Assembly: GCA_914767715.1 (NCBI GenBank)
Contig: OU612067.1
Location: forward strand, 16,685,001-16,745,000
Direction: 5' to 3'
Source of the DNA: Membranipora membranacea
Taxonomy: Eukaryota; Bryozoa; Gymnolaemata; Cheilostomatida; Membraniporidae
Length of the DNA: 60,000 nt
The stretch's first letter is position 1; every line of letters begins with the position of its first letter. Position numbers and translations under genes: made by a program. This document shows positions 45,545 to 57,100 of this stretch, piece after piece. The notes beneath the pieces were generated by a model that saw only the letters and a program-made list of their open reading frames with translations, ran no database searches and was not told the DNA's origin.

Positions 45545-45812
45545 AGCGTATTGAACAACCAGGATATATTCCAGACCCAAGAAGAATAGATCCCATGATG
45601 TCTAAGCATGCACAGGAGTTGGCTCAAACTGAGGGGGGGGGGGGATTGGAGGGTGTTGGGGTTGTTTGGGGAAGGGGTTAGGTGTGTTGGGGCGTTGGCT
45701 GTATACACGGACGCATCGGTGTCTCATATAATAAGTTTTTCGTTTTGTTTGGATATCATTCTAAGTATGCAAATTGCTTGGCATCTCAGTTCAACATAGT
45801 ATCGATAAAGGT
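45545..45812 (+). pseudogene. HIBADH exon 4 relic with intron DNA
   Basis: AATAGATCCCATGATGTCTA with AGGAGTTGGCTCAA matches HIBADH exon 4, then GCTGTATACACGGACGCATC GGTGTCTC matches its end. Between them a G-rich, T-interspersed insertion of ~70 bases (45632-45700) replaces AAAGGG. After the exon, TTGGCATCTCAGTTCAACAT resembles the start of HIBADH intron 4 (TTGCGTCTCAGTTTATCAAG), so this came from a genomic duplication and not a retrocopy. Confidence 0.8.
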
Positions 45813-46419
45813 TGTGAGAATGTAATTAAAATAATCATTGCAATATTGCAACATGAGGAACTCAAGTTAGGTTTTGAATTAATTAAATTTTGATTGAATA
45901 TTGAGATGACAATGCAAACGTGAGGCCATAAAGTACATAAAAATTCCCTCTCAGATTGGTACTTCAGAGGTGCGCTGTTCAGCCACTAGTGAACTCAAAA
46001 TGGAAAGATTATGCGTAAGAACAATTTCCTAGGATTAACAGGTTAAATATTTACCATAACAGAAAGTCCAGAGCTCAAAGGGAATTAGTCTTTCTAAATT
46101 AATTTTATTTACAGAGCTATTGATATTTTCTGAGGTCGTTTGACAAAAAAATGGCGATAGCTTATTACAACATAGAAAGGGAAGAGGAGAATCATTTATC
46201 GGTGCGTGGTTATTTTCTGATTTAGCAGTCAGAATTTGGAAGGTGATCACTATTACGAAGAAATATGTTCCGCCAAAATTGAATACTCTAATGTGTGACG
46301 ACAAAACCCGTCTGATTTTAGTCATTAAGAATCAACTTCTTCTGAGTTATGGCCCCATGACAAGAGAGAGGACAATCCAAGAGAAAGGTCGATGTTTTTG
46401 GATAACTGGAGGATCAATT
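45813..46419. other. Intergenic, nothing recognised
   Basis: ATTGCAACATGAG at ~45845 and the next ~100 bases weakly resemble 36896-36990 (ATTGCAACATGAGCATTTC ... AAGTACATAAAA-like), another trace of the local duplication. No gene was found. Confidence 0.35.
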
Positions 46420-46634
46420 TAATTTTACTGAGTTAAAACTCGATGTGCGCTTTGATTTTATTTGTTCTGACCTGATAAATTTAATCCTGTTGGATTTTTA
46501 TTTGAAAAATTGGAGAAAAATTGTACACTGGTGCTGGTACAAAACTAGGTCCTAAAAATGTTGAAGTAGCTAGACCGACAATTGAAAGTGCGGCAGCGTC
46601 TTGGTCTGAATTTATGAGCGTTGCCAGAAAATGA
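46420..46634 (+). pseudogene. Broken relative of the 34.6-35.9 kb coding candidate
   Basis: GACCTGATAAATTTAATCCT GTTGGATTTTTATTTG aligns with GACCTGATTAAGTTTGATCC GATTGGTCTATTTTTG at 35850, one base shorter, which shifts the frame. Before it TELKLDVRFDFICSDLI is readable; after a second shift the frame continues TGAGTKLGPKNVEVARPTIE and SAAASWSEFMSVARK to a TGA at 46632. This may show the C-terminal part missing from the first copy. Confidence 0.45.
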
Positions 46635-46723
46635 GATGGATTCGGGTGATTTCAATTTAATCTAATTAAATCAGAAGAAATAGAACAAGTTGTGACAGCT
46701 TTGAACAAGTCAAACAGCTTGAC

Positions 46724-46987
46724 ATGACTGAACAGTTCTCACATACACCGTTTAGTAGGACAGTAGCAAACCTCCCCACCCACCCCCGACAGCCTGCCCA
46801 GGCTATTAGACAGGTCTGTGTTGTGACCTTGAAGAGGTCATGACGGACTTACCCAGGCTGTCCCCCCCTCACCACCCACCCACCCACCCCAAACAGCCTG
46901 CCCAGGCTACAGACATATAGTATGTGATGCTGTAGTATTAATCTCTTCTGTCATACTAAACTGTGTATGTGAGAACTGTTCAGTCAT
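46724..46987. mobile_element. MITE-like element with ~38-bp terminal inverted repeats
   Basis: ATGACTGAACAGTTCTCACA and the following TACACCGTTTAGTAGGACAG are mirrored by CTGTCATACTAAACTGTGTA TGTGAGAACTGTTCAGTCAT. The interior contains two copies of CAGCCTGCCCAGGCTA and CCACCC runs. No coding content. Confidence 0.8.
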
Positions 46988-47664
46988 ACCTTTGTCTCTG
47001 CTTCATAATGCCTGAATTGATTCACTTAGACTGAGGACCTTAATTGGGAAATAAAAAAAACCCGATAATCTGGAAATATTTGGGCCTATATGGAACACTG
47101 GCTTTGCCATCTCATAACCTTGAACTCTTAGAGTTGCGTTTCTTGATGGAAGGCAGCCCCAACATCGCTGTGCAGCAGATATAGACCATTCCCTAGGCAG
47201 AATGGTCTTACAAACCGTTTGAAATCTGAGCACACAGACTTTGTTCTTGTTTTCTAATACTTTCCAACAGATAACTCAGAGGTTAAATACTACAAGAGGT
47301 TTTTTTTCTGAAATTCTCAAATATTGTAAGAAAATTGGAAGAAATTTGAAAATAACAAGAGAATCACATATTAAATCGATGTATGGTTACAGTCGAGGGG
47401 CAGACAACCCACATTGGAGCATTCATCATGCTCATTTAATACTTCAGTGTCTGTATCCTGCCTTTAACTACTGGTTCTATCTATTCTGGTTATTACTGCT
47501 TCAATGAGTCCCAGCAATGAACCATGTAAGTAAGGCCAATAACCCTAACATTTACGCTGCGTTTCATAGAGTGGCAATGGTGGAATAGACTGTGCTGTGG
47601 GACCAGAGAACACAACTCCAAGATGTGAATAGCAGGCTTGATAATGATGATTTTTTTTGGGAAT
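46988..47664. other. Intergenic, nothing recognised
   Basis: Short frames at 47003-47233 (minus) and 47241-47507 (plus) have no domain or splice support. Confidence 0.35.
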
Positions 47665-47900
47665 GGTGAGATGGTGCGATTGGGTTAGCCCGCTTGCTAT
47701 TCACTGCCAGGCGATTGTTGCCACAGAAGTTGTAGGTTCGAGTCTCACTGGGGGAGCTTTCAAAGGTTGATTGCTCCAGCCCCCAGCACCCTAGGGTGTA
47801 TACCTCATCTGAAATGGCTGGCCATGCCAAATAATAACCCCTTTTTGGACCAATCTGATTAAATGTGGGTATAACATAGCTTTTTAGAATTAATCCCCGA
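47665..47900 (+). mobile_element. tRNA-derived SINE
   Basis: GAGATGGTGCGATTGGGTTA (A box) and GTTGTAGGTTCGAGTCTCAC (B box, 47729-47748) head a ~150-base body. The 119-codon minus frame over this region is SINE antisense sequence. Confidence 0.7.
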
Positions 47901-48176
47901 ACCACTGATCTCTTATATTGCATGTATTGCAGGTATCAGAATCTTAAAAAGGTTTATTAAAATGTTCATGTGTGTGTTGGTATAATAATGTATGTATTTT
48001 AGTACGGAATAAGCCATAGTCGATGCTTCTAACTAAACGAAGTAGAAATTGATTGCGTTTGTCAAGGTCTATGATATGATTAGACTAGGCGATTTGCAGA
48101 TTTTAGATTGTAGCATTATTCATTGTGGTAACGTCTGTTAAAGTCCTCATTTGGTATACTCAACTTTCAGAATTTA

Positions 48177-51100
48177 TTACTCATATACTTCTAACTCGAC
48201 AAAGCAGAGATGCTGGAAGTTTGATCTCCTTAGTGTCCTTACATATCTGCCTGTGATTGGCTGAGTACAGGTGAATATTTCTGGTCTAACTGTCGGGGTG
48301 CCTTGTCTGTAGTAACATAGCGAGGCAGGATTGTCAAATCCTTCCAGTGTGGGGGCAACTCTAAACTCCAGATCAGCTACTTGACCGTCTGTGAATGGAA
48401 GAATATTGATTATACTGTTTGCTTTGCTCCTCCCATACAAGAGTGCTGATAATATTTTGTCATCTGATAAGGAACAAGTCCTCACATGTCTAAATATGTT
48501 GTGGCTTCAGATAATGCACAGCAAAGAAATACTATATAAATATCTATCAATGTCCTTAATCCACATGGCATAATCTCAGCAAGAACAAAAAACCAGCCTA
48601 CTTACAATGTCCTCTACGTCTAGCCCAAAGTTTGACCTCTCTGACTCTGTACTGCTGACCTAGGTCGATAGTGATGAAAGCATTAGCCTGTAAAAAAAGA
48701 AAAACAAGATGACACTTCAATATGGCTGGTATACAGTCAGAGGGTTATAATTGTGTAGTAACATAACATTACAAAACATCTTTTTCTGGGCTGCTGACTT
48801 TTATTCGATATCATTAGTAATGAGATCAGGGAGCTAGGAAAGAAAAAGGTTATAAAGTTTTTGGTACAAAAAAGATTTTTTTGTGCCCTAATAACACTCT
48901 CCTTTTCTTGGCAATCAGTCCCAAGACATGACAAATAAACAAAGTCAACTGAAAAAGAAGTTACCCTCCCTCAACCAACTAAGGAAAACTTATTGGTAAG
49001 GAAAACTAAGAACTACTGTTCACAGCCAATGATAGGCCTTTATGTTATGCACAATTATAGAGCAGTGAGCAGTGGAGCAGAGGGGTTGTGTTTTTGATTA
49101 ACGCTCACTACTAATTGCTATTTATGGCTAGATAAAAAAAAATTCTACTATCATGGTGCTTGATTTGAATAAATCAGGCAAAAGATTTAGGTTTTATGCT
49201 GTCATTGCTGGGCATAAAGTTGGACTATATAACGATTGGGATACTGCCAATCTCCAAGTGAACGGCTACAAAGGAAATAAGCATAAAGGGTATGAGACGG
49301 AGGCAGCTGCTTTAAATTATCTTCAAACAACTGGAGGCATACCAAATCCAATCAAATATTATACCAAAGTATCTACAAATGATGCTAGTACCGGATTAGG
49401 CGCAAGCAGCAACAAAACATCAACATCCACAGGCCCTTCTACACCGCTTTCCACGATGACACCAGAGAACACGGACACTTATTCACTGCAAACAGAGTCT
49501 GACCTGGACCCCCAGGGGGGGGACTCACCAAAAGTTACCCTCCATGCTCGGCCTAAAAACACGTTTAAGGGGGTGTTTTGGAGAGTTGGAGCTGCACAGT
49601 GAAATCTATAAATAAGGGGTAGTTGTGCACAACACACCAAGTGCAAAGGGCTAGGATCGATGTATTCTTATAGTGCTAGTGAAAAGGGGGTAGATCCTGT
49701 GCTATTCAGAGTGATAAGGCCCCCTCCCATGTCAAGTTGCTGGATGGGAACCTAACCAATCTGATTGATGATAAGTTTATGAGCTGAACCAGGGAACAAT
49801 CTTTTCTTCCTCTTGACCTCAGAAACCGGATATAGGACCATAAACATCTACAGGTAAATATAACTCAAAAAGTATTAAAATTATCATATCATACTGACTC
49901 TCGTGATCTGACTGGGCATGTAGATCATTGATAAACTAGGCTATCATTACCACAAAGCAGGTGTCGTAAGGCTAAGTATGCATCATGCGTGACTTGAATT
50001 TGCGCATGTGCAAGAACAATGGATTTAGTTTGGGTTCTGATTGCAACTTTGGAAAGGGGATATGAGACATCCCCTGCATAAACTGTCAATCAAAATCAGC
50101 TAATAATGACATGAGAGGACAACTATCAATAACAAATCCGTATGCTTTGGGGAGTATGTCACCAGAGCAGGTAGCCAATCAGATGGTCTCGGAATTCCGA
50201 GACTCAATTTTGCAGAGATCAGCTCATGCCCAGAGCTGAGCATGTGCAGAATGTTATCATACTGCTTGCAGTATGATTTCAGACTATGACCTTCATACAA
50301 CCTTCCTTCAATTTGTCATCTGCAATTGGCGTGTGGGGAAATTGGAAGAAATGGAGGTTATTTTGAGATCAATTTTAGGTGATTCTTCATGTGCAGAAGA
50401 AGTTGTAACTCTGTTCAATGGTAAGTGAAAGTGTAAAAAGTGGTTAAAGAGGTCACAGAAACATCAATAAGATTTAGAAATGAATGATATTTATTTGGTA
50501 GAAGCAGCTAGAATGGAAGAAGGTAAAAGCTAAAAGAAGGTAGAAGCTAAAAGTTTTAGTAACTCCTCCATCACCCGGTCACTCACAGTCACACACGGAC
50601 ACAACAATCAAAAAGTCACACCATCTTTAAATTCTTTCTTTGCCTTCACTAGTCCTATATTATATCAGTCCCTTTTCAGCCACAGGAGGAATTTTATTAC
50701 CTTAACCTTGCAGTCAAGTTTGCTACTAACTAGGGGTAGTTTTCTACCACATTTATTTCCTTTTTTTGTTTTATACTGCTTGCTGTCACTGTGCATGTGG
50801 TGCCCTGTGGTAAAGTTAAAAGTAGTATAGAAACCTTCTGTTGTAAGTTTAGTAAACCGGTCAGTCTGGCAGTAGCATTTCTGTTCACTCTATAGGCCTA
50901 TGTATCAATAACCTCTGTTGTAGATGAAATGATAAGAGCACAGTCGTTGAAAATGATGACGGATATGGAGGTTGAGGAGGTACTGGCCATGATAAGTGTC
51001 AGAGGAGCTAGAGCTCTAGTGAGAACCAAACTCAAAGATCTGTGGGCTGAAGTGAAGGTAGATGTTCAAACCATGTGCGCTCACTGAAACATGATTCAAG

Positions 51101-54100
51101 CACACAGTTGTGTCTGTGTTCTGTATTCCTGTGTTCTGTATTGCTCTTGAGTGGATATGTATCACAAGGAAATTGATCATCACTTTAAGGAATATTCTGT
51201 GAGAGCATGCGGAGTATAGGATGTCAGTGGGGAGGTGGTTAGCATGCTCTGTCTAATTTTCTACCATTTTTATGCATGTTGCATCTGGTTATTTCCGGTC
51301 GGTTACATACCACTCTGTGCTTACAGCTCTGTCTTTACCAAGTCTTAAAACCTGTTTCGCCATCGGTGGTGGGAAAGCTAGTATTATATTGTCTCAAATG
51401 TGATATTTCACGTAACACTGACTGACTGTAATCTCAATCTCAAACTTCACATTTTTACTATCAGGAGACTACTGTAGCCACAGACATTGCCGTTGTCTCA
51501 GCTGCTAATCAGCTACCTGCTCAGAAAAGTGATGAAGATGTGATAGTTGTGGAGTCGGTCATTGATGGGCAAGACCAATCTGTACATAAAAAAAAGCCGA
51601 GACCAGAAGTAGAAATAGATTAGTTGGTTAGCCATGTTAGTTGGACATCGAACCACAGCCAGGTGCTATTGTATATGATTGATTAGATTACATTGATTAA
51701 TTAGATTGACAATCCTCGTTTTAGCTAGGTTTTCTTACTTTCTCTTTCAGTATTATTGTACCTAGCTTGTCTCTCTTTCTTTTTGAAGAATATGTAAATG
51801 GTACTTGTACATATAGCCATAACCTGAGGATAAAAATCTCAAAAAATATATGCATGGTTTTATACTGGTTCAAACAATTATACTGTGATGCATCCATATC
51901 TTCACAGGCATGCTCTTTAGCTCTGAAGAAATGAATCATCCATCATGTGGTGGTGTTAAGGGGTGCTGAAGTAAGGGGCCTGGATTAGCAAAAATAGGGG
52001 TGAATATGAGTCCAACGGACACAGTGGAAATGGTAATGTAGTCAAATCAAGCAAAGCAGTGTTAGGGGGTAGTGGCTTTGTGGGTGGGCCTAGCATTGTG
52101 GGGTTTTTTCTGGTGAGTTCCCCCCCCCCCCCCTGGGCCTGGACCACTGCCAATCATGCCAGAAAATGCTGAGCATCATCGAAATTATGTCTGACAGACT
52201 AGAGCAGATGCATGCTAAGCTAGAAGCATTCTCTATACCAAATGAAAACCCTATTGAGAGAGCAGTTCAAGTCATGTCAGAGAAACTAGACATGGTGGAG
52301 GCCAAACTTGACAAAGTCTCCTCACACCCAGCTGATTATTGTCAGGCAGTAATGAGAAATATCCAACCACCGATTCCGCCTAAGTCAGCTTTCACTGAAC
52401 AAAGAAACCAATCTCTCAACCAACGAGAACAACCTCAACAGACACAACAACAGCAGTAACAGCAACATCAGCAGCAGCAACAACAGCAGCAACAACAGCA
52501 GCAACAAACACAACAACAACGTCAATATCAGCGCCGTACACAACCACCAAAAAGTCAATATACTGACAAATCTACCCCTGAATTCAACCATAAAAAATGC
52601 TTTATAATACACAGTACAAAACAGGACTTCACGTCAACCAGTCAGGATGACGTGAGAAAAGCAATCGGCAAATTAAACGGACCAACGATGATCAAGCGAT
52701 ACAAGTTCAACTCGGCAGACCCAAAATTCATAATGCATATAACAAAACCTGAACAAGTAGATATAATAATAAAAAAATGGGAAGCTGAAGCACTTGGAGG
52801 CTCATCAGCCAGACGACCCATTCAACCGAGCCAACATGTTGGCATCATCAAAGATGTTCCTATTTATATAATCAATGAAGACCTCCTACAAGAGGTCCAA
52901 ACAGTATTAAAGATGCTACAGTGTACCGTATGAGGACCAAAGACGGCACTAACCCTCTACGAACTGTAAAAGTAAACTTCAATGATGAAACACAGCTAGG
53001 AAATGCACTGGCAAACGGCATTACCTTTAATAAACATCAGCTTCTGTTTCGAGTAGAGAAACCGTACGTCTTCCCTCCCAGGACCTACAATGGCTAATCT
53101 AAGCGTAAGAAACCAAGCATCAATAAACTCGTCTAACATTTATGAACAAAGTCTCTGCTACCATAACCGCATATGGAATACTATTAGCTCCCTATCTGAC
53201 ATGAAGCCTGCATCCAGCAACAATTTGAGACTTCTACATCACAACGTAAGGACATTATATAAAAAGATGTTTTATTATGAAAGCCTCAATCTTTTTAAGT
53301 CAACCGACATTTTTTTCTGTTTCTGAAACATGGCTCACTCCTGATATTCCAGATAGTCTTGTTGACTTGCCTGGATTCTCAATAGCTAGATGTGACAGAA
53401 AATCTACAACCAAAACCCGGGGAGGTGGTGCTGCGCTCTTTGTAAAATCTTCATATAAATTCTGTATAATAAGTCAATGAAGTGTTAAACTGTCCAAATT
53501 TTGTGACTCGGTTTGGATAAAAATACCTTCCACAAACAACCAACACGGCTACATCATCGGATCAATTTATCTTCCCCTGATGCTATCAAAACCGAATTCA
53601 TTACAATGATGAGCTCAATTCTACATCAAAACCAATAATATGTTGGCCATAAATTTATACTACTAGGAGATTTTAATATTAATTGGAATTCCTTATCAAA
53701 CGAAAAAAACACATTTAGAGCAGAGCTTCATGTCTGCAGGGCTATTACAGCAAGTTAATGGGATTTCATACATTAGCCATTTAGGGAGATAAAGCTTATT
53801 AGACCACAACTATGTGAACAGTGACATTAGCATTAATAGATCCTGACATGCGATAGATCAATTTCTGATCACTATGCCACATACTTAGTAATTAATCAAC
53901 ATCATGCTATAAAACAGCCACGCAAACTAATTAGAACCAGAAATATTCACAGCATTAATCATGAGGAATTTTATAATGACTGTTCGAAACTTCCACCAAT
54001 GAGTATTTATAATCTTTGCTTCCACTACTGCAAACAGCAACTGACATGAACAAATCATTGCATCACCGCATTGAAAATATTGAAAACATTATCTCTGACC

Positions 54101-57100
54101 TGATTGACAAGCATGCTCCAGTTAGAACAAAAAGAGTGCGAGGGGCTAAAAACCAGTGGCTTTTCCCAGATATGCAGCATCTCAATAATTTATGAAACAA
54201 ATTTCACAAGAGGGTATTCAAGGATATACCTAATCCAGCTACAGCTCAAGTCAAACAGTTCAACAAGTTTCGAAACTTTGTCACAAATAAAATTAGGAAT
54301 GCTAAGAAAGACTTTATGAATGACTCGTTATCTAAAGATGAAAAAAGTTTTTTCACCTGCCTGAAATCACTGACAGGAAAGAAGAAATCCTCTGATCAAA
54401 TTGAGAAAATTAGCTGTCAAAACTCTACCTACACCTCAAACTCTGACAAGGCAAATGCCCTTAATAGATATTCCACCACGGTTGCTGGACAATCGGTTTT
54501 TATTCCTAAGATCGATCCACAACCCGACCTTTTCCATGGTCCAAGTTTCTCTTTCCCATATGTTGAGTGCGAAACAATCTACAAACTGATAAATTCCCTC
54601 AAACCAAATAAACGTGGTGGCTTGACCATGTTTCCAGCTTCCCAGTACCAAACTGTTGCAGACCTATTAGCTCTTCCCATAGCCCTGATCATTAACGAAT
54701 GCTACAAGAAATCAATATTCCCTGACTGCCTAAAAACAGCCCTGGTCACCCCACTCTTTAAGAAGGGCGATGAAACAGACCCTTGCAATTACAGACCAAT
54801 TTCCAGTCTGCCAATCATATCAAAGGTGTTTGAGCTAGATATGAAAAATCAAATTATGACCTTTATCGAAACACATGGAATACTCTCAGATCGACAATTC
54901 GGTTTTCGTAAGCACCATTCCAGTGAACAGTTACTACTTTCTCTTTTACAAAATTGGAGAACAACGCTAGACAACCCTCAACCGAATTTCATAGGTGCAC
55001 TCTCTTTGGACGTACGTAAAGCATTTGACACTATAAATCATGGACAACTCATCCACACTCTAAAGCGACTAAATTTCGCAGGGTCAACAACAAAATTATT
55101 TACATCCTATCTTTCACATCGAACCCAAATCATGAAAGTTGATCACGATCAGTCCAGTGCACTACCGATTACATGTGGAGTACCCCAAGGAAGTGTTCTA
55201 GGTCCAATCTTATTCAATATTGCTATCAATGATCTCCTCAACAAGCACAAAACTGCATTCGCTTACGCTGATGACACCGTTATTTACTGCACAGCAACAG
55301 ATATCCCTACCTTAATGGATAAATCTGAGTCATTGATGAGAGAAGTATCGAATTGGTATTCAAACAATCTCCTTCAACTCAACTTATCCAAAACCCAATA
55401 CTGTATTTTCTCAATTAGGAAAGTAGAAGATTTTTACCAAATCCAAATAAACAAATTGAAAGTAGAATCCAAGCATTCGCTCAATCTTCTTGGAGTTATT
55501 CTTGATTCAGAACTTAGTTTAACCCCTCAGGCTAATGCCACTGCCTCTAAAGCAAACAAAATGGTCTACTTGTTATCAGAACTAAAAAATACATGACAGT
55601 AGAAAACTCATTGAAGACTTACTAATCAGTGATCAGACCTATAGTAGAATACTGCTCATCATTGTACCTTGATGGTTTAGCCAAAAATCCAGATACATTA
55701 GAAAAAGTACAAAATAAAGCAATCAGAATCATAACTTCAGCCCCCAAACAATTTTCTGTCACATCTGGCCAGCTCCTAAATTTACATACTTTCCACAGTA
55801 GAAGGAATTTTCTTTTTCACAATTTTGTCAAATCGAGGGTCCATAAAGGCCGTGCATCCAAGCACATACTTCATCTCGTTAGCAAATCAAACAGACATAC
55901 ACGATCACTTCGTAGCAACTGTGCAATAATTAAACCCTCATTTAGATCAAACCTAGGCAAATCAGCCTTTTTAAATATTTTTCATACATTTGTAACTAAA
56001 TCAACCAAGCCTCATGAATCATTATCATTTAATCCTATCTTATGTTGTTAACTTGTATTTTTGTTTGCCACTCTCTGTTTCTTCTTTTCTTTTTTCATCT
56101 TATTCATGCAATTTATGATACCATGCTTTCATTATCCTACACACTATATAGTATGTAACACCCTACCACTTATATCTTCTTATTCAAGTCATTTTTTGCA
56201 TCTATGTTAATGTGTGTGAGGTCAACAAGTTATTTTTAATTTGCTTTAATTATAAACTTTTAGAAAACCTCAATAAATAAATTAATAATTAAATCTTCTT
56301 TCCTTCAATCTGATATCCGGTCAGCATGCCAGTATTGAAAGAATAAAGTCTGCTCAAATTCCCCTCCCACCTCCCTCTCACCAACTTATGTTGTACTCGG
56401 ACATTGTTGAAATTCTAACAATTTCCCGGTGTTGGTGTTCATTTCTTCGTCAATTCTGCACCAGATTTAACATCATCTAATACTATGGCAAGTACCCTGT
56501 CTGCCAAACAACATATACAGTGGCGTTGATCGTCACTTTCGGTGACAAATGTGTGAAGCGCCCCATATTTTTTCCCCTACTATAATATGTTACATTATAA
56601 GAAAGAAAAAAAGATAACATTTTCAGCGCTGTGTTGAGGCTGCAATGAAGCGTACCCTTACTAAATCATTGTTTTTTACAAAACTAGAATCTTAAATAGC
56701 AGGTATTAAATTCTGATTTTTTTTTGGTATGCTGTGGCCTGATTTTCAATAAACTCTTTCAACAAAGCATATCAAATGCCCAAGGAACTTGCTTGATATA
56801 CATGTATATGAGGGAGTTTGATTAAAGAAACGAAGAAAAAGTGAGTAAGACTCAACCTGCTATTAGTCAAACAGAACTTGTCTGAGACTCTGCAGGTCGC
56901 CCTGGTTTAATGACAAATCAAGACAAGATTGCAATATCATCAGATTTTGTGTCAAGGATCATTTGACTTATTAGAAGGAGACAGCTCACCCGCACTATGG
57001 GATCTCTCTGCTCAAAAAAGTGTTCTTACCATTAAATAATAACTGCAGTAGCTGTTGGCAGAGGTACCATATTCTGCTATGCCATCCACAATGTAATCAG

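Larger units (their letters stand above)
52121..56292 (+). mobile_element. Nearly full-length LINE (CR1/jockey group) in lectin intron 2
   Basis: From a poly-C tract at 52121 through ORF1 and ORF2 to an AT-rich 3' end with AATAAATTAATAATTAAATC at ~56272-56291. It retains the domain order of an autonomous LINE but carries several disabling changes, so it is a recent but dead copy. It is inserted antisense to the lectin gene. Confidence 0.85.
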
